Origin: Deltaproteobacteria bacterium
GTDB lineage: Bacteria; Desulfobacterota; Binatia; HRBIN30; JACQVA1
Assembly: GCA_016178705.1 (NCBI GenBank)
Contig: JACOST010000011.1
Span: forward strand, 186,001 to 250,000
Reading direction: 5' to 3'
DNA: 64,000 bases
The notes under the pieces were generated by a model. The model saw only the letters and a list, made by a program, of their open reading frames with translations. It did not search any database and was not told the DNA's origin. Below are positions 33,780-40,416 of this stretch, in pieces (within the stretch, counting starts at the first letter, position 1; each line of letters begins with the position of its first letter). Made by a program: the position numbers and the translations under genes.

Positions 33780-34877
33780 TCATTTGAAGCGCAGCTTCGT
33801 GCCTTTTGGATAGCTCCGCTTCTTCTTCCGCGTCGTGCCGTCAATCTCGATCTGCCCTGCCGTCTCCATGGGCACAAGCGCACCCTTCTTCACATGACCC
33901 GTGTGATAGTCGGTCTTGTCGGAGCCAACGAATTCCAAGACCCGTTCGATCCGAACCCATCCCTTCCCCTCAAACTCGTCGCGCAGCACCTTCTTCAACG
34001 GCTCATAGTCGACCGTCTGCAGGCCGAGCGTAAGCTGCCTGGAGTGCGTTCCGTGGAAGGCGAACTCGCCAAACGGCGCGACCTTCCAGATCGCCTGCTT
34101 CATGCGGTCCGCGCCTACCCAGCTCTTGGTCGCGAAAAAGATGGCGTAGACAAGGCGGTTCTGTTCGTAAAGATCGAAGTGGACCACATGCGTTGCGCCG
34201 GCTTGCCGCAGCTGCTGAATGTAGAGACCGTAGAAGAAGTCCCTTCTTGCGATCGGGTCAGAAATGCCGATGCCGGCACGCCAGGCGTCGCCGCCAAACA
34301 GATCGGTGAGATGATGCTCGAACTCGGGAGCAGTCTTGAAGCGGTTGATCGCCTCGTACATGAATGAAGCGTAGATCTCCGCCTTGGGGTTTCGGAGAAT
34401 ACGCCGCACGACATCCATCGGCGTCCCGGACACGCCGAAGGGATCGATCATCACGAACGCCGGCGCCAGATGCTTCGCGTCGGCATCGAGTCGGTCCAGC
34501 ACCTTGGCCATCGTCTCGTCGAAGCGGCCTTCGATCACCTCGACGATGCATGATGCCGGCAAACCTGGTTTCCATGCTTCGACGAGCGTGCGGAGATGTT
34601 GCACCCGGTCAGGTTCGCTCTCGATGAAATTGAACACCACCTCGCCCTTGATGATCTGCCGCGCCTTGTGGTCCTTGAGTGCGCGCAGCGCGATCAATGG
34701 AGAGCCCTCTTCATGATCCTTGTATTCTCCTGGGCCAGCGAATCCGTCGATGAACAGAATGCGGCCATGCTGCGAACCCAAAATCGGGAACCAGGCGTCG
34801 AGGTAGTTTTTGAGGACGAGATGTTTGCCCCGGCTGTGAGGTTCGAGCGGCCAGAGTTTCGTCTTTGGGCTCGCCAC
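33780..34877 (-). CDS. tcmP: Three-Cys-motif partner protein (TcmP)
   Basis: 365 residues, from a GTG start. Family features: HSRGKHLVLKNYLDAWFPIL at the N-terminus, RILFIDGFAGPGEY (a Rossmann-like glycine loop resembling methyltransferases), VVFNFIESEPDRVQHL, and FVMIDPFGVSGTPMDVVRR. The C-terminus is basic (RKKKRSYPKGTKLRFK). TcmP proteins occur next to a protein with a three-cysteine motif, here the Gp37/Gp68 family gene 15 bases upstream. The pair is common in mobile and defence islands; its biochemical role is not established. Confidence 0.88.
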   Translation of the reverse strand: MASPKTKLWPLEPHSRGKHLVLKNYLDAWFPILGSQHGRILFIDGFAGPGEYKDHEEGSPLIALRALKDHKARQIIKGEVVFNFIESEPDRVQHLRTLVEAWKPGLPASCIVEVIEGRFDETMAKVLDRLDADAKHLAPAFVMIDPFGVSGTPMDVVRRILRNPKAEIYASFMYEAINRFKTAPEFEHHLTDLFGGDAWRAGIGISDPIARRDFFYGLYIQQLRQAGATHVVHFDLYEQNRLVYAIFFATKSWVGADRMKQAIWKVAPFGEFAFHGTHSRQLTLGLQTVDYEPLKKVLRDEFEGKGWVRIERVLEFVGSDKTDYHTGHVKKGALVPMETAGQIEIDGTTRKKKRSYPKGTKLRFK

Positions 34878-34892
34878 CTGTGCTACCGGTTC

Positions 34893-35648
34893 CTACAGGC
34901 TCAGGTGCTCGGCGGCCGGTATGGGCGGCAGTTCTCGCCACAGTCGCCCGTCGAGTGTGGCAGCATCACCGCTCCGCTTGTCACGCCGGCCACCCAGTTG
35001 CTTCAAAAAGAAGGCGACACCCTGGGTAGTGCATTGATCGCGAACGTGGCGTGCCCAAGCCTCACGCATCGGCCGCGCACGACGACCGGACTCTCCGCCC
35101 ACGATCACCCAGTCGATTCCCGAAAGGTCGATCAGTCCGAGATCTTCGAGCAATGGTTCAATGGACAAGAACCGCACTGCAGCGGGCGTTGTCCGCAGCG
35201 CATCGATGCGCGGCAAGCCGTGCCGTTGATTCTCGACGCTCACGCCAAACCACACGTGGGGAAGCTGAGCCATCCAAGCCAGTTCGTCGCGGAGTAAGTC
35301 ACGCATTCGTTCGTGCCGCTTTGTGAGTACTTGATACGTGTGCCAATGCGCCGCGGCCATGACGCGGCCAACTTCCGCGATGTACGCGGCGGACACGCGT
35401 TCGTGGAAGAGATCGCTCATCGAGTTGACGAAGATGCGGCGCGGCGAGCGCCAATAGAGCGGCTGGTTCAGTTTCTCGGAGACCAGTCGGAGATCGAAGC
35501 CTTGCTCGAACGGATGCCCAGGAACGCCGCGGAACCGTTCGGCGAAAGTCTCCGCGTAGCAGTGCTTGCAGCCCGGGCTGATCTTGGTGCAGCCCCGCAC
35601 TGGGTTCCACGTCGCGTCAGTCCACTCGATAGCGCTGCGGTCACTCAT
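34893..35648 (-). CDS. Phage Gp37/Gp68 family (DUF5131) protein with three-Cys motif
   Basis: 251 residues. The N-terminus gives IEWTDATWNPVRGCTKISPG followed by CKHCYAE, i.e. the three cysteines (C-x7-C-x2-C) that define the partner of TcmP. Other family markers are IFVNSMSDLFHERV, FQVLTKR-like YQVLTKRHERM, WFGVSVENQ and WVIVGGESGRRARPM. The Cys motif and TIM-barrel-like pattern suggest an iron-sulfur or radical-SAM-related fold, as in the SPL/Elp3 superfamily, though this is not proven. It belongs to the hsd-flanked operon. Confidence 0.88.
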   Translation of the reverse strand: MSDRSAIEWTDATWNPVRGCTKISPGCKHCYAETFAERFRGVPGHPFEQGFDLRLVSEKLNQPLYWRSPRRIFVNSMSDLFHERVSAAYIAEVGRVMAAAHWHTYQVLTKRHERMRDLLRDELAWMAQLPHVWFGVSVENQRHGLPRIDALRTTPAAVRFLSIEPLLEDLGLIDLSGIDWVIVGGESGRRARPMREAWARHVRDQCTTQGVAFFLKQLGGRRDKRSGDAATLDGRLWRELPPIPAAEHLSL

Positions 35649-35711
35649 TTGGCCTGCTGGCGAAGATACAGCGAAGCGCGACCGTTCTCAACTGATGCCA
35701 TCCTCGATATC

Positions 35712-36398
35712 TCACAGACATCGGATCGACTGGACTGCTCGACGCACAGGTCCGATGAAATCCTTGCCAACGCCACAGTATCCCGTCTGTGTTTGGCACG
35801 CAGTATACTGTTCCCAGAGCGCCTCAAGTCGCAGCGGAAATTCGGCGGCTGTCCCATCATAAAACCGCCGTCCCTTCTCCAACCAGAGGATGCGCCCGCT
35901 TTGCGCCCCGAGAAAGTGTTCGAGGGCAGTCTCCAGTCGTTCAGGATCGCTGCCGGTCATCAGAGTGAGGTGCTTCTCGACGGCGACGTCGATAAGGTCG
36001 CCTGCCAATTTCGGATCATCAGCGAGGAAGAGTGTCGCCTCCGCATCTTCTCGGTTGCGAAGGGCGACGATGTCGTGAGCTTCCCCGCCTTGTCGAAGGG
36101 CGGTCCAGCGCGGGCTGCGAAATAGTGTAGCGATTCGAAATCGTTGCTCGCGACCTTCGAAGTTCGGAAGTTCGAGATCCTCGCCCGGAGTGGGGCCGAA
36201 CGAAAACATCGCCACGACGGCGTCGGTTAACGCCGACTTCCCATTCCCGTTGTCTGCGAGAACAAAGATTCGGTCGCCCGAGAATATTTGGAGCTTCGAT
36301 ACTTCGAGCGCCAGATCGCGTTTGCACTCCTGCCGCCGTTCGTCGTTTGCGAGAGTAATGCCCGAAGCGTCGAGAACAATGCTTCGCTCAGGGATCAT
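35712..36398 (-). CDS. ABC/AAA-type ATPase, short and degenerate
   Basis: 228 residues from ATG 36398. The frame is open upstream to 36608 but that part overlaps hsdS and reads through a repeat copy, so I reject it. VLADNGNGKSALTDAVVAMF provides a P-loop of the ABC/SMC style, near residue 45. The later GRILWLEKGRRFYDG resembles the strand after the H-loop of ABC proteins. No LSGGQ signature or clear Walker B is visible, and the protein is shorter than ABC ATPases (usually at least 220 with these motifs). It may be a truncated or divergent ATPase of the defence operon. Function unknown. Confidence 0.55.
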   Translation of the reverse strand: MIPERSIVLDASGITLANDERRQECKRDLALEVSKLQIFSGDRIFVLADNGNGKSALTDAVVAMFSFGPTPGEDLELPNFEGREQRFRIATLFRSPRWTALRQGGEAHDIVALRNREDAEATLFLADDPKLAGDLIDVAVEKHLTLMTGSDPERLETALEHFLGAQSGRILWLEKGRRFYDGTAAEFPLRLEALWEQYTACQTQTGYCGVGKDFIGPVRRAVQSIRCL

Positions 36399-36423
36399 AA
36401 CGGCGGACGCCGGCACCGGGTGT

Positions 36424-38028
36424 TCATGTTTGGCGACTGTGCGGTGTTGCCCGCGCAGCGCCAGCTCCGCTCCCTCGCCCTCTGGGAGAGGGTCGGGGTG
36501 AGGGCTCCCGCGTCCGCTCCACCCGAATCCGGTCCAGCAACACCGACGCCGGTTCGTAGTCGCGGCCTTCGCGGCGGGCGAGTTCGGCTTCGGTCGGGAC
36601 CAGTTCACCGCGGAAGGCTTTGGCGAGGATCGCTTGTGTCAGTTTCTCCGCGCGCATCGTCGACGCAGCGATGCGCTGCTCGATCGCGTCGGCAAGCTTG
36701 AAGAGCGCGTCGATGCGGCGGACGATTTCGTGTTGCTCGGCGAGGGGTGGGAGGGCAATTGGGACCGCGCGCGCATCCTCAACGTTGACTCGCGGCATAT
36801 CCATCCCAAAGTAACGATCTTTCAGCCAGCTCTGCGCGTGGACGCACGCGAGGTAAGCGGCGAGGTACTCGGTCGTGATTGAAGTAGCCGGGCGGATGCG
36901 AACCATCCCTTGTGTGATGTTGGCACCCTCGATTCCCGTGGGTACGGTCGCAACGCGTAGATTCCGGATGATGCAGAGAAGGACATCACCTGCCTTCAGC
37001 GATGACCGACTGTGTTTCTGCGCTATGTCTAGCTTCGTATGCCGAAGCTCGTTGACGTTGAGCGTTCCGTCTTCAAGCACGTCCTGCTGCCGAACATACG
37101 GGACTCCATCGGGGAACTCTGGCCCGGGTAGAACGATGCCGTAAGTAATCACAGTGCCCGGTTCCGCGACTTCGTCCGCACGGTAGTACTCCCAAGACGA
37201 TGGCAATTCCGGCATTTCATCCAAGGGCAGCTCACCTTCGAGAGACAGATTGGCGCCGCGGCGTCCCCTCTGACGAGTTGAAGCGGGCTTTCTGCATGCA
37301 CGTGGATCTGTCCTGACATCCGGGTGTGATTCCCGCCACTCCTCCGTCAGCCGCCCCGAGCACGCGGCGGCGAGGACGGATTGGCGGAAGCGCTTCAGGA
37401 TCGCTGGCACCTTTGCGAGTCGCTCGCGCGCGGCGTTCACGTGCGCCAGCAACACCTCGACCTGCGCGACGATGCGCTGCTGCTCGGCGAGGGGTGGGAA
37501 CAGAACACGGATCGCACCAACATCCTTGAGAGAGATATTGTTCATCCCGCCGCCGCGGGCCTGTGCGTCGATTTGCTTCTCAGCGAGAGCCGATGAGAGC
37601 TGGTATCGGAGGAACTGCGGTGTGAGATGAGACTGCGTACCTCGGATGATAGCCAACGCTTGATTCGTATTGGCAGGTACGTCGTTGCACGTCACTAGGC
37701 AAGTCGCGCCGATCGTGCCAGCAATCGAGATCAAGATGTCACCTGCTTCAAGCATCGAGCGCCTCTGGTTTTCGTGCGCCGCTTGAGAGATGTGATGCTT
37801 GATGGACTTCTGGTCGACACTGCCGTCCCGGATGTTCTCGACTTTGACGAATCGAACGCCGCGATCCTCGAACTTGAAGCCATAGGACGTTGGCGTTGAA
37901 CCCTTGGTTATCCGCGTGGCAAGTTCAGCTAAATTGGCTGCGGCCCAAGCATCCGGCAGCTCGCTCCGCTCCCTCGCCCCCTGGGAGAGGGCGGGGGTGA
38001 GGGCTTGCTTGCGAGCACCGGACTTCAC
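36424..38028 (-). CDS. hsdS: Type I restriction-modification specificity subunit S
   Basis: 534 residues from GTG 38028. Two target-recognition domains are visible (about residues 25-200 and 275-460). Each ends in a coiled-coil spacer with the family motif PPLAEQQRIVAQVEVLLAHV and PPLAEQHEIVRRIDALFKLA. SubTRD strands LEAGDILISIAGTIGAT and LKAGDVLLCIIRNLR are typical. The protein determines the bipartite DNA target for HsdM and HsdR. Oddly, residues about 9-20 (ALTPALSQGARERSE) and the tail (EPSPRPSPRGRGSG) are translations of two copies of the island's palindromic repeat, so both termini carry repeat-derived peptide. Confidence 0.9.
   Translation of the reverse strand: MKSGARKQALTPALSQGARERSELPDAWAAANLAELATRITKGSTPTSYGFKFEDRGVRFVKVENIRDGSVDQKSIKHHISQAAHENQRRSMLEAGDILISIAGTIGATCLVTCNDVPANTNQALAIIRGTQSHLTPQFLRYQLSSALAEKQIDAQARGGGMNNISLKDVGAIRVLFPPLAEQQRIVAQVEVLLAHVNAARERLAKVPAILKRFRQSVLAAACSGRLTEEWRESHPDVRTDPRACRKPASTRQRGRRGANLSLEGELPLDEMPELPSSWEYYRADEVAEPGTVITYGIVLPGPEFPDGVPYVRQQDVLEDGTLNVNELRHTKLDIAQKHSRSSLKAGDVLLCIIRNLRVATVPTGIEGANITQGMVRIRPATSITTEYLAAYLACVHAQSWLKDRYFGMDMPRVNVEDARAVPIALPPLAEQHEIVRRIDALFKLADAIEQRIAASTMRAEKLTQAILAKAFRGELVPTEAELARREGRDYEPASVLLDRIRVERTREPSPRPSPRGRGSGAGAARATPHSRQT
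36468..36508 (+). repeat. Palindromic repeat copy 3 (inside hsdS 3' end)
   Basis: Forward orientation; encodes the PSPRPSPRGRGSG part of the HsdS tail on the minus strand. The core CCCTCT-GGG-AGAGGG is a perfect hairpin. Confidence 0.9.
37966..38005 (+). repeat. Palindromic repeat copy 4 (inside hsdS 5' end)
   Basis: Forward orientation; encodes HsdS residues TPALSQGARERSE. Forms an inverted pair with copy 5, 57 bases away, around the hsdM-hsdS junction. Confidence 0.9.
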
Positions 38029-38061
38029 GCGAATGGTCTCCGAAGTCTCGACGGCTGCGAC

Positions 38062-38102
38062 GGAGCCCTCACCCTAGCCCTCTCCCAGGGGGCGAGGGGA
38101 CC
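38062..38102 (-). repeat. Palindromic repeat copy 5 (hsdM 3' end)
   Basis: Reverse orientation; supplies the last residues of HsdM (PVPSPPGRGLG) and its stop codon, which is the TGA within GGGTGAGGG. Confidence 0.9.
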
Positions 38103-39538
38103 GGAGCCGGAGCGGACTTGGAATCGGCGGCGCCGTTTTCGAGTAGTGCGAGCACCGCGTTTAGCTCATCGACGGCGCCCGCCAACTCTGCGATCGCGTC
38201 GGTGGCGAGCTCTTCCGGCTCAGGCAGATCGTCCACGTCTTCGAGCGACTCGTCCTTGAGCCATTTGAAGCTGTCGAGTTTGAAGTCGCGCTGCTTCACC
38301 TCGCTGATGTGGAAGCTGCGCCAGCGATCGTCTTTCGAGTCGGACGGCTTGCGCTTGGATCGGCCATTCGGATCGGCGCCGTAGCATTTGTCGAACGCGG
38401 CGAAGTGCGCCGGCGCCAGCGGGCGGTCCTTCTTGGTGATGCCGGGGACGTTGGTGCGAGCGTCATAGATCCACACCGTCTCGGTCGGCGCGCCCTTGGT
38501 GAAGAAAACGACGTTGGCTTTCACACCGGGGCTGTACGGCGTAAACGTTCCGCGCGGCAAGCGCAGGACGGTGTGCAGAACGCAGTCCTTGGTGATGATC
38601 TCGAACACCTCGCCCGCCTGATCGGCGAACAAGCAGTTGTCGGGCAGCACGACCGCGGCGCGGCCGCCCGGCTTGAGGATGGTCAGGACGTGCTGGAGGA
38701 AATTGAGCTGCTTGTTCGAGGTCTCGATGGTGAAGTCGTCGCGCGCCGGCGCTTGATTCGCGCCCTTGGTACCGAACGGCGGATTGGTGAGCACAACGTC
38801 GAAGCGCTGGCCCGACGGCGGCTCGTAGATCGCGTCGCCCAACGCGATGTGCGGCTCGATGCCGTGCAGGTACAGATTCATCAGCGCCAAACGTCGCGGG
38901 CGCGGGACGAGGTCTTGACCGAAGTATGTGTCCTTCTTCACCCGCTTCGCGGTCTCGCGATCGAGCGCCCCGCCCTTGGATGCTTCGATCAACCACTCGT
39001 ACGCAGCTACGAGAAACCCACCGGTGCCGCACGCCGGATCGCTGATGGTAAACTCGCGATGCGCGCGCGGATCGGGCTTCATGCAGCGCACGATCGACTG
39101 GATCAAGATGCGCGGAGTGAAGTACTGCCCGGCGCCCTTCTTGCCTTCGCTGGCGGCCTTCTCCAGCAGGCCCTCGTACGCGGCGGCCTTCACATCGACA
39201 CCGAGCGTGGTCCATTCGGTCTCGTCGATCAGGCTGACCAGCCGCTTCAGGTTCACCGGATTGTTGAAGCGCGACTGCGCACCCGAATAGATGTCGCCGA
39301 GAATGCCGGGCGACTTACCGAGGGTGCGGAGCACGTCGACGTAGTGATCGATGAGATCGGTGCCGCTGCGATCGCGCAGCGTCGGCCAGTCGCAAGTTTT
39401 GGGAAGCGTGACGCCGCGCTCGTCGGCCATTTTGAGGAACAGCAGGTAGGTGATCTGCTCGATGTAGTCGCCGTAGTCGACGCCGTCGTGGCGCAGGGTA
39501 TGGCAGAAGCCCCAGAGCTTCTGGACGACGTCGGTCAT
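38069..39538 (-). CDS. hsdM: Type I restriction-modification DNA methyltransferase subunit M
   Basis: 489 residues, normal length. The N-terminal HsdM domain (LWGFCHTLRHDGVDYGDYIE) is followed by the N6-adenine methyltransferase fold with GAGQYFTPRILIQSIV, SDPACGTGGFLVAAYE (SAM motif I, near residue 170) and VVLTNPPFGTKG (motif IV NPPF, near residue 255). It methylates adenine within the target chosen by HsdS and is needed for restriction. The last 11 residues are encoded by a palindromic repeat copy that also provides the stop codon. The gene precedes hsdS by 40 bases. Confidence 0.95.
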   Translation of the reverse strand: MTDVVQKLWGFCHTLRHDGVDYGDYIEQITYLLFLKMADERGVTLPKTCDWPTLRDRSGTDLIDHYVDVLRTLGKSPGILGDIYSGAQSRFNNPVNLKRLVSLIDETEWTTLGVDVKAAAYEGLLEKAASEGKKGAGQYFTPRILIQSIVRCMKPDPRAHREFTISDPACGTGGFLVAAYEWLIEASKGGALDRETAKRVKKDTYFGQDLVPRPRRLALMNLYLHGIEPHIALGDAIYEPPSGQRFDVVLTNPPFGTKGANQAPARDDFTIETSNKQLNFLQHVLTILKPGGRAAVVLPDNCLFADQAGEVFEIITKDCVLHTVLRLPRGTFTPYSPGVKANVVFFTKGAPTETVWIYDARTNVPGITKKDRPLAPAHFAAFDKCYGADPNGRSKRKPSDSKDDRWRSFHISEVKQRDFKLDSFKWLKDESLEDVDDLPEPEELATDAIAELAGAVDELNAVLALLENGAADSKSAPAPVPSPPGRGLG

Positions 39539-39579
39539 CGGATCGGAGCCCTCACCTGTTGCTGTGTGCGCACCATGAC

Positions 39580-39620
39580 GGAGCCCTCACCCTAACCCTC
39601 TCCCAGAGGGCGAGGGGACT
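39580..39620 (-). repeat. Palindromic repeat copy 6
   Basis: Reverse orientation, in the gap between the YgiT-like stop and the hsdM start. A fragment with the same GGAGCCCTCAC start lies at 39545-39556. Confidence 0.9.
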
Positions 39621-39634
39621 GGACTCGGTGCAGC

Positions 39635-39841
39635 TCACCTCGTTCTTCCCCTGCCGCCTGGAGACGGCTGTCCCGTCCGCCGATCAATGCCCCTGAGGGT
39701 TGCGGGCGAGAGAAACACCTCTCTGCAGCGCTCGCACACTTCCGCGGCCACGTTGATTAAAAGGTGTCGCCCACCCCATTGATGCGCATGTTCGATTCGC
39801 CGCCGGCGGAGTGCTCCCTTGCAGTAGAAGCAGATCTTCAT
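39635..39841 (-). CDS. YgiT-type zinc finger protein
   Basis: 68 residues. Two CxxC knuckles (CFYCKG and CERCRE) and the family sequence INVAAEVCERCREVFLSPAT identify the YgiT/MqsA-like zinc finger domain. Normally it is an antitoxin half paired with a small DUF4258 or MqsR-like toxin. No such partner gene is seen adjacent here; the gene instead overlaps the DUF559 gene by four bases (ATGA). The tail PSPGGRGRTR is low-complexity and looks repeat-like. Role in this island uncertain. Confidence 0.8.
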   Translation of the reverse strand: MKICFYCKGALRRRRIEHAHQWGGRHLLINVAAEVCERCREVFLSPATLRGIDRRTGQPSPGGRGRTR

Positions 39842-40254
39842 GTCCGACTCCGCCTTCCGACCCCCTCGCCCCCTGGGAGAGGGTTGGGGTGAGGGCTCCT
39901 CAAAGCATCGACGATTCGTTCCAACACCGCCTCCACGTTCTTCAACACCTGATCGTCCCAGAATCGCAACACTCGATAGCCTTGAGTTTCCAGATACGCC
40001 GTCCTCGCGTCGTCGCGTGCAACATTCACCGCATGTTGACTGCCGTCAAGCTCGATGACGAGGTGTTGCTCGTCGCAACCGAAATCGGCGAAGTATCGGC
40101 CGATGGGATGCTGTCGGCGGAACTTCGCGCCGTTGACTTGGCCTCGGCGGAGCTTCTGCCACAGTTTCTGCTCGGCGTCGGTTTGGCTGCGGCGGAGTGT
40201 CCGCGCTCGGTTGCGTTGCTGGATGGTGATCGAGGGATGCGCGGTCTTTGTCAC
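39838..40254 (-). CDS. DUF559 endonuclease-fold protein
   Basis: 138 residues from a GTG at 40254. The family core is complete: ARTLRRSQTDAEQKLWQKLR, GAKFRRQHPIGRYFADFGCD, HLVIELDGSQH, and YRVLRFWDDQVLKNVEAVLE. The fold belongs to the very-short-patch-repair-like PD-(D/E)xK nucleases, with FADF and ELDG carrying the acidic residues. The last residues (PHPNPLPGGEGVG) come from repeat copy 7. It may be a DNA nicking or mobile-element-linked enzyme; the natural function of DUF559 is not known. Confidence 0.85.
   Translation of the reverse strand: MTKTAHPSITIQQRNRARTLRRSQTDAEQKLWQKLRRGQVNGAKFRRQHPIGRYFADFGCDEQHLVIELDGSQHAVNVARDDARTAYLETQGYRVLRFWDDQVLKNVEAVLERIVDALRSPHPNPLPGGEGVGRRSRT
39861..39899 (+). 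repeat. Palindromic repeat copy 7 (inside DUF559 3' end)
   Basis: Forward orientation; encodes the PHPNPLPGGEGVG tail of the DUF559 protein on the minus strand. Confidence 0.9.
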
Positions 40255-40294
40255 GGAGCCCTCACCCTAGCCCTCTCCCAGGGGGCGAGGGAAC
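40254..40294 (-). repeat. Palindromic repeat copy 8
   Basis: Reverse orientation, beginning at the DUF559 start codon; with copy 9 it forms an inverted pair in the hsdR-DUF559 gap. Confidence 0.9.
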
Positions 40295-40363
40295 CGGAGC
40301 GGCACTCCAAAGGCAAACATCAAACAGACACCGGTGTCCATTGCTCTGCCCCGATATTCTGTT

Positions 40364-40404
40364 CCGCCCCCTCGCCCTTTGGGAGAGGGTTGGGGTGAGG
40401 GCTC
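40364..40404 (+). repeat. Palindromic repeat copy 9
   Basis: Forward orientation, just downstream of the hsdR stop codon. A second short GGCGTGAGGGCTC piece follows immediately. Confidence 0.9.
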
Positions 40405-40416
40405 CGGCGTGAGGGC

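Noticed and set aside
36399-36608. 70-residue N-terminal extension of the ATPase at 35712-36398
   Set aside because: It overlaps hsdS and translates a palindromic repeat copy; ATG 36398 directly precedes the conserved region.
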